44,882 bases of DNA from Cyanobacteria bacterium REEB67 (GTDB lineage: Bacteria > Cyanobacteriota > Vampirovibrionia > Obscuribacterales > Obscuribacteraceae): assembly GCA_018971775.1 (NCBI GenBank), contig JAGXAB010000053.1:1-44882 (forward strand), written 5' to 3'. The notes under the pieces are model-generated. The model did no database searches and had not been told where the DNA came from. It worked only from the letters and a program-made list of their open reading frames with translations. Shown here piece after piece: positions 40,277-44,882 of this stretch (position 1 is the stretch's first letter; every line of letters begins with the position of its first letter). The position numbers and the translations under genes are program-made.

Positions 40277-41518
40277 TCAAAGCGGGTTGTCATATATCAC
40301 AAGAGCTCGGCGCATTGTTGCAATCGCTTCTGGATTTCGATGCATTTTGCGGAGCAAATGCGAGTAAGTCATCAAAATTCTGGCCAGTGATCGACTGTTG
40401 TCCTGCAAACTTTCCGGCACGATCGGCGTGTGCCTGTCGTCATCGACGATGCAGCGCTCGATCGCTTTGACGAACAAGGCGTCAGCAGCTTTGAAGTCAC
40501 CCATTTGTTCTTTGATCAACGCAGCGTTGTACAGCAGAGGAGATTCAACGCTATCCTCGACATCTTTGAGATGGATTGCTGTCAGCCTGCGATTGAGATA
40601 TTCCTCGGCCTGTTTAGACTGACCCATACGCGCATAATTTTCCGTCAGATTATCGAGAATGCGATCGCGGCAACCCATAACCGAAAGGTCCGTTTTTAAA
40701 TTTTTATCGGCTTCGATATTCACCAGGGCTTTTTTTAGCCAGCTTTCAGCCTCGTCATAAAAACCGAGGCGCAAATCGCAATAACCGATTCGCCGGGCGA
40801 GCTCGGCATCGGAGTAATCATAAGCTTTGGCATGAGGCACACGGGGAGTGGCATTGGCTGCAAGATAGGCGGCCTTAGCCTCGGAGAAGTGCGGCTCGTC
40901 CTTAAAATAGGAGTCCGCAAGAAAGAGCAGAAAGTCGCGCTTGTTCTCGATTGGCTTGGCATCAGGTCTGCCAAGCATCATTTTTGAAATTTCATTGGTC
41001 CAGATCGCTTGTTCGACGATCAAATCATGTCGCCAGTCTTTATTTTCCAGCGAATCGGCGGACTTGTAACGCAGATTTGCATCGAGGTGTTTTTCGACCG
41101 GCTCGAGAAGATAGGGAACGTTCTGGTCCGGCGTCGGGGTCGGCGTAAAAAGAGTGACCAGCGCGACAAGAATAGCGCCGCCGACGATCAATACCAGTCC
41201 GACAATGATGTTGCTGAAACGCTGCCCGCTTTTGGCCAGTTTGCTGCCCGTCTTGCTCTCCGATTTGCCGGGCGGCGTTTCCGGAGAAGTGAGCTTGAGG
41301 TCAGGTTGACTCTCTGCCTGATTTTCAAACTTGGCCATCAGCTTCGGCTCGACCTTCACTTCTGGCCGGGCTGCGGATTTAACTTCGGCACTAACTTCAG
41401 GTGCGCCGGACGCTTCAGGTGCGACAGTGTCATCCGGATCTGCGACCTTGGCAGGATCCAAATTTGGTTCGCTAGAACTGCTCTCGTCCGACAATGGGCG
41501 CCCTTTTCCTGAAAACAC
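40277..41518 (-). CDS. TPR-containing single-pass membrane protein
   Basis: A 413-aa protein: an acidic, Pro/Glu/Lys-rich disordered N-terminus (1-98), one transmembrane helix (103-125) and an extracytoplasmic helical region with TPR-like units (about 210-400: EAESWLKKALVNIEAD, SKQAEEYLNRRLTAI, FKAADALFVKAIERC, NPEAIATMRRALVIY). It starts at GTG 41518 or, better placed after GGAAAAGGG, at TTG 41494. The architecture resembles the 680-aa protein at 9302 but inverted, with TPRs outside. Unknown function. Confidence 0.75.
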   Translation of the reverse strand: MFSGKGRPLSDESSSSEPNLDPAKVADPDDTVAPEASGAPEVSAEVKSAARPEVKVEPKLMAKFENQAESQPDLKLTSPETPPGKSESKTGSKLAKSGQRFSNIIVGLVLIVGGAILVALVTLFTPTPTPDQNVPYLLEPVEKHLDANLRYKSADSLENKDWRHDLIVEQAIWTNEISKMMLGRPDAKPIENKRDFLLFLADSYFKDEPHFSEAKAAYLAANATPRVPHAKAYDYSDAELARRIGYCDLRLGFYDEAESWLKKALVNIEADKNLKTDLSVMGCRDRILDNLTENYARMGQSKQAEEYLNRRLTAIHLKDVEDSVESPLLYNAALIKEQMGDFKAADALFVKAIERCIVDDDRHTPIVPESLQDNSRSLARILMTYSHLLRKMHRNPEAIATMRRALVIYDNPL

Positions 41519-41930
41519 TGATTCTCTCAGACTATACCAAATTAGTCGCGCTTTTGGGGCTGATACCGCTTGCGATACCAGAAGTTGCTATCCAACCTCC
41601 CGCTTTTCAAGTGCTCGCGGACCCGCGCCATTTTCGGGACAGAAATAGCGCGGTGGGGCAAAGAAAACAGTTTTCACAATTAGGGAAAAAGTCCATTCTT
41701 TTCGGCCCCCAGGCGCGCTTGACTACCGCGGCCAATGACGAATCTTGGCAGATGTGCTCAGCGAGTAGTTGTATTTAGCAGGAGTTAACTAATAGATTGT
41801 GTCTGTAATTTTGTGATTTTCTCTCTTTTGAACTAACCCTTTAACCAAGCTCTGCCTACCAGTTCTTATTCTTTCGCGTGCGCTCTGCGCATACGGAAGA
41901 TGATATGCAGCGCCTATCGAAGGACCAAAC
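41519..41930. other. gene-free divergent spacer
   Basis: About 410 bp between the leftward TPR gene and the rightward metallopeptidase-like gene. Frames here lack SD support. No repeat or RNA gene was recognised. Confidence 0.45.
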
Positions 41931-43523
41931 ATGCCTGTAAACTACACCCGGCCCGAGGGACCAGCTCTCGGAGATTTCTCAGACATACTGGCATACGTTC
42001 GAGAACGTCTCAGCGTGCCCGTCACCATCCCTCAACCTTTCGCCGACGCCGCCGATACGACCATCTTCAGACAAGCGGTAAGCAAGGGCGAGAGCCTTCT
42101 CCCTCTGCGCTATCAACCCCCTTACGTCGAAATTCTGGCCGGCACGCTCAAACTGGCCGAAGACCAATTAACGCAGATTCAGACACATACCGGCTGGCGA
42201 AAGAAAGCACGACGGCAGGCCGTGCTCGACAAACTGAGCGAAGTCTTTGCCACACTGGCAGCACCCATCGTGCAGCTCAGCTCACGCGCTCACGAGACAG
42301 AACTGAAGGCTTATCTGGCTCTGGCCAGCAATCTCTATCAGCGCTTCCTCTCGGACCCGAAAATCGCTCGCCTGAACCGCGCCGAAGTCGCCTTCCCGCA
42401 ACTCGATCCGCTCGGCTTCTTCACCGAACCGACAAGCAATACCGAACCCGGCATCTGGAGCCCCTCACACGAGCTGCCGGTGGCCCTTGTCTCAAAGCCG
42501 GCCAACCAGATGAACTGCCTGCCTCTCTGGGTAATCGACGGTCATGAGGTGGGAGGCCATGGTATTTACGCACACCTGGCCGGTTTCGAGAGCGAGATTG
42601 CCGCCGCCCTGGCCAAGGCGTCCGAGCTGAAGACTACCTCCGCCGCTTTCAATCCCAAAGTGAAGTTTATCAACGGACACCTGATCGACCTGGTGGCACC
42701 GGCTACGACGCTGAAAGAGCTCGCTGTCGGCGAGTTTTACAAACACATCGTCCGAGCGTATTCACAGGAATTGTCCGCCGATATCGCCGGTGTTCTCAAT
42801 CTTGGTCCGATGTTCGTCAATGGCTTGATCGTCTATCTGGCCGGACGCCGCAGAGACCAACAGCTCTCCCACACTTCACCTCTGGTCGAGAAGCAACGCC
42901 TGAACGCCTATCCTTCGGACATCCTGCGCGCCCTCGTCGCCATCGAAGCACTGCGCCATCTCGACCTGAAAAACGGCGAGAAGTGGCGCAACCTTCTGCA
43001 CGGTCGACTCCTCACCGCTTGTGGTGGCAAACTGGCGGACCATTTTTCATTCGTCGGAGAGCAGGGGATTTTCAAGATTACGATTCCCAGCGAGGATATC
43101 GTCGCCCTCGTACCGACGATAGCCGACGCGCTTCTCAACAGCAAATTGCCCTGCCTGGCCGACCGCAGCTTACGCGAAGTCCTGACCTGGAGCGAGCTTG
43201 ACGAAACTCTCGTCGAGACAATCAGCCACAGGTTGAGCAAGCCCGATTACCAGATTGACGACCTCAATGATGTCGAAGCTCGTCACATCTGCGCCGCCGC
43301 TCTTCAGGCCATCGAACGCATTGTCGGCACCAATCGGGCAAAATCACTGGCCACCCGCATCCACAAAAACGGCCTGGCCAGCCTCAAGTCTTTCTATCTC
43401 GAACAGTGCATCCTCTGCGCGATCACGACTTACAGCAAGACGAAGCGAGGCAATAACGACCTGCATCTCTGGGACAGACCGGATTTGCTCAAGCGCCTGC
43501 GCAACTTCAACAGCTCCCACTAG
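41931..43523 (+). CDS. putative HExxxH zinc metallopeptidase
   Basis: A 530-aa cytoplasmic protein (no signal peptide) with the segment VIDGHEVGGHGIYAHLAGFE. H205-E206 and H210 form an HExxxH motif, one residue longer than HExxH, as in dipeptidyl peptidase III (M49). About 70 residues later YSQELSADIAG (E280, D284) could supply the third metal ligand, like the EExxAE segment of M49. The rest is helical and I do not recognise it as true M49; it may be an unassigned family with a convergent site. The ATG follows AAGGA. It is followed, 92 bp later, by the thioesterase gene. Confidence 0.7.
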   Translation: MPVNYTRPEGPALGDFSDILAYVRERLSVPVTIPQPFADAADTTIFRQAVSKGESLLPLRYQPPYVEILAGTLKLAEDQLTQIQTHTGWRKKARRQAVLDKLSEVFATLAAPIVQLSSRAHETELKAYLALASNLYQRFLSDPKIARLNRAEVAFPQLDPLGFFTEPTSNTEPGIWSPSHELPVALVSKPANQMNCLPLWVIDGHEVGGHGIYAHLAGFESEIAAALAKASELKTTSAAFNPKVKFINGHLIDLVAPATTLKELAVGEFYKHIVRAYSQELSADIAGVLNLGPMFVNGLIVYLAGRRRDQQLSHTSPLVEKQRLNAYPSDILRALVAIEALRHLDLKNGEKWRNLLHGRLLTACGGKLADHFSFVGEQGIFKITIPSEDIVALVPTIADALLNSKLPCLADRSLREVLTWSELDETLVETISHRLSKPDYQIDDLNDVEARHICAAALQAIERIVGTNRAKSLATRIHKNGLASLKSFYLEQCILCAITTYSKTKRGNNDLHLWDRPDLLKRLRNFNSSH

Positions 43524-43615
43524 AGCCGCAGCTGAAGCGCCACTCGACCTCGGGTGAAAGACAAAATTTTCTACCGCTGCATAGCAACTCAAAACCAAAA
43601 CCAAGGAATCACGCT

Positions 43616-44203
43616 ATGAACTGTGAAACCAAATGCCCCGCTATCCGCCTGGTCATGTTTCCCGCGGATACCAATCCGTCCGGTAACATCTTCGGCGGTA
43701 TCATCCTCAGCCACATCGACGTCGCCGGCGCCATCGCCGCCCGGCTGCACTCCCGTCATCGCATGGTCACCGTGTGCATGAAAGAGGTGGTCTTCAAAAA
43801 ACCAGTCAAAGTTGGTGACATCCTCACCTGCTGGACCGAAGTGACCAATATCGGCCGCACCTCAGTCACCGTCAAGATCCGCGTCGAAGCGGAGCGCCAC
43901 GGCGAAGTCATCCACGTCACCGACGGCGAAGCAATCTATGTTTCTGTCGATGCGCAGGACAAGCCAATTCCGCTCGCTTCCGAGCCGGTCAGCGACACTC
44001 ACGCCGACATCAGCCCCGCTCCCTCCACTTGCGCCATCGAGCCGCCGCCCCCGGCTCCAGCTGCCGCTCCTGCTCCGGCGCCGACCACCGAAAAAGTGGA
44101 CAGCGCCCCCGAAGGCAAGAAAGGCAAAAAGGAAAAAGGCAAGAAAAACAAAAAAGGCAAGAAAGACAAGCAGGGCAAAAGCAAAAAGAAAAAGTGCTGC
44201 TGA
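43616..44203 (+). CDS. hotdog-fold acyl-CoA thioesterase with polybasic Cys-Cys tail
   Basis: A 195-aa protein. Residues 1-120 form a YciA/BFIT-type hotdog thioesterase: MFPADTNPSGNIFGGIILSHIDVAGAIAA with the catalytic Asn/Asp region, VVFKKPVKVGDIL, and TDGEAIYVSVD. It should hydrolyse acyl-CoA esters. After a Ser/Pro/Ala linker (about 130-155), the last 35 residues are almost all Lys and Gly and end in KSKKKKCC, an unusual extension for this family. Lys-rich tails bind acidic lipids or RNA, and terminal Cys-Cys is a lipidation signal in eukaryotic Rab proteins. No such modification is known here. The ATG follows AAGGAA, and a strong terminator follows the gene. Confidence 0.9.
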   Translation: MNCETKCPAIRLVMFPADTNPSGNIFGGIILSHIDVAGAIAARLHSRHRMVTVCMKEVVFKKPVKVGDILTCWTEVTNIGRTSVTVKIRVEAERHGEVIHVTDGEAIYVSVDAQDKPIPLASEPVSDTHADISPAPSTCAIEPPPPAPAAAPAPAPTTEKVDSAPEGKKGKKEKGKKNKKGKKDKQGKSKKKKCC

Positions 44204-44224
44204 TCCTTTTTAGAAGTTTAGAAG

Positions 44225-44312
44225 AGCCCGTCTTCACCTGCAATCCGCCCATCGACTGAGGACAACCTCATCCGATTAGCGGACCAGTGAAGACGGGCTT
44301 TTCTTTTTTTCA
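44225..44312 (+). terminator. nested terminator after the thioesterase gene
   Basis: AGCCCGTCTTCAC (44225-44237) pairs perfectly with GTGAAGACGGGCT (44287-44299), followed by TTTCTTTTTTT. The 49-nt interior contains TCCGC/GCGGA and a TGAGG-ACAA-CCTCA hairpin, so the whole element is a three-level stem. Confidence 0.9.
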
Positions 44313-44477
44313 AAAAGCACCTCCCACCAGCTATAGTAAAAACGAATTCCTGATAAAGATGACAAACCCACAACCAAAGGCGAGACCAATGCGAAAATTT
44401 GCTTAAAAGCTATCGCCGAAACAGTTTATCGGGGCATATGAAAGATAGACCCGGAAGCAAGGAGCAATGACCAGTCC

Positions 44478-44882
44478 ATGTCCATACCGCCGGCATCGCA
44501 ACCAATCAACAAAATGGCCGGCCAGCTGCGTCACAGGCTTTTGTTGGCAATCGAGCAGTTTCAAGTGCTCGACAAGGTCATGCTCGGCAAAGCACTTGCA
44601 ACCGCCGAAGAAATCCACGCAGCCCAATTTCGCAAGGCGAACAAACAAAGTCCGCAGCAGGGTGCTCCTTACATCTGCCATCCGATGCGTGTCGCTTTAA
44701 TCATTGTTGAAGAGCTCGAGCTCAAAGAGCCTCTGGCAATCGCCACCGCTCTTCTTCACGACTCGGTCGAAATGAGCAACGGCAAATTGACGATCGGCAG
44801 AGTGGAAGAAGTTTTTGGCCGACCGATTGCCATGATGGTCAGCATTCTGACCAAACCAAGCCTCAAACCGGACACACCCTTT
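44478..44882 (+). CDS. RelA/SpoT-type HD-domain protein, 3' end outside window
   Basis: An open frame of 135 codons running off the window. From about residue 60 it reads PYICHPMRVALIIVEELELK...ATALLHDSVE, the HD (HD_4) pattern of RelA/SpoT ppGpp enzymes, where the His of the first motif and the HD pair bind Mn2+ for (p)ppGpp hydrolysis. The catalytic ED pair of SpoT (HDxxED) reads HDSVEM here, so the downstream Asp may be missing. The ATG at 44478 has a distant GGAG; an ATG at 44467 with a better-placed SD is in another frame that soon stops. Whether synthetase and ACT domains follow cannot be seen. Confidence 0.75.
   Translation, partial: MSIPPASQPINKMAGQLRHRLLLAIEQFQVLDKVMLGKALATAEEIHAAQFRKANKQSPQQGAPYICHPMRVALIIVEELELKEPLAIATALLHDSVEMSNGKLTIGRVEEVFGRPIAMMVSILTKPSLKPDTPF

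Noticed and set aside
44467..44700. 77-codon frame with a well-placed SD near the window end
   Set aside because: The overlapping frame from 44478 encodes a clear HD-domain protein; this frame is Cys/Ser/Arg-rich shadow sequence. The SD may still serve the HD gene.

Overview
The window looks like bacterial chromosome, about 55-60% GC in its genes by eye, with no rRNA, tRNA, CRISPR array, insertion sequence or phage structural gene that I can recognise. Many tetratricopeptide (TPR) membrane proteins, a LysM protein, a type-II-like lumazine synthase and many lineage-specific proteins remind me of large-genome environmental bacteria such as Candidatus Obscuribacterales (Vampirovibrionia/Melainabacteria). 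That placement is inference, not something the sequence proves.

Layout. 0.2-5.6 kb: two response regulators flank a leftward riboflavin-linked group (lumazine synthase, a large unknown protein, a Nudix hydrolase), followed by a LysM protein. 5.9-13.1 kb: a secreted His-tailed protein, a candidate 2H phosphoesterase, tyrosyl-tRNA synthetase, a TPR membrane protein and an M29 aminopeptidase. 13.7-22.7 kb: a seven-gene leftward cluster, the centrepiece of the window. 23-28.6 kb: small membrane proteins, an SbmA/ABCD-like ABC protein with a degenerate ATPase, a 43-bp tandem hairpin repeat, an intradiol dioxygenase-like protein and a DUF502 membrane protein. 28.7-33 kb: an endonuclease/exonuclease/phosphatase (EEP) protein and, across a 1.4-kb gene-free gap, a divergent HAD phosphatase with two small genes. 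33-41.5 kb: TPR proteins, an iteron-like non-coding region, a second NadD and a second ABC protein with a canonical ATPase. 41.9-44.9 kb: an HExxxH putative metallopeptidase, a hotdog thioesterase with a polybasic Cys-Cys tail, and the start of an RSH-type HD protein cut by the window end.

How the genes fit together. The 13.7-22.7 kb cluster encodes every step of Preiss-Handler NAD+ synthesis: nicotinamidase (fused to NAD synthetase), nicotinate phosphoribosyltransferase, PRPP synthetase, NaMN adenylyltransferase and glutamine-dependent NAD synthetase. The same cluster continues into a small membrane protein, a T4 Rnl1-like RNA ligase and an unrecognised 268-aa protein, and ends at a strong intrinsic terminator. 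NAD+ rebuilding and RNA sealing are the two repair chemistries phages use against NAD-depleting and tRNA-cutting defences, so finding both in one apparent operon is the most interesting feature here. Elsewhere in the window, a second NadD, an EEP-fold protein, a HAD phosphatase, a candidate 2H phosphoesterase and the degenerate/canonical ABC pair could belong to the same biology. That link is speculative.

Starts were moved from the longest reading frame to positions with Shine-Dalgarno (SD) support where the sequence allowed. All family assignments come from motif reading without database searches.
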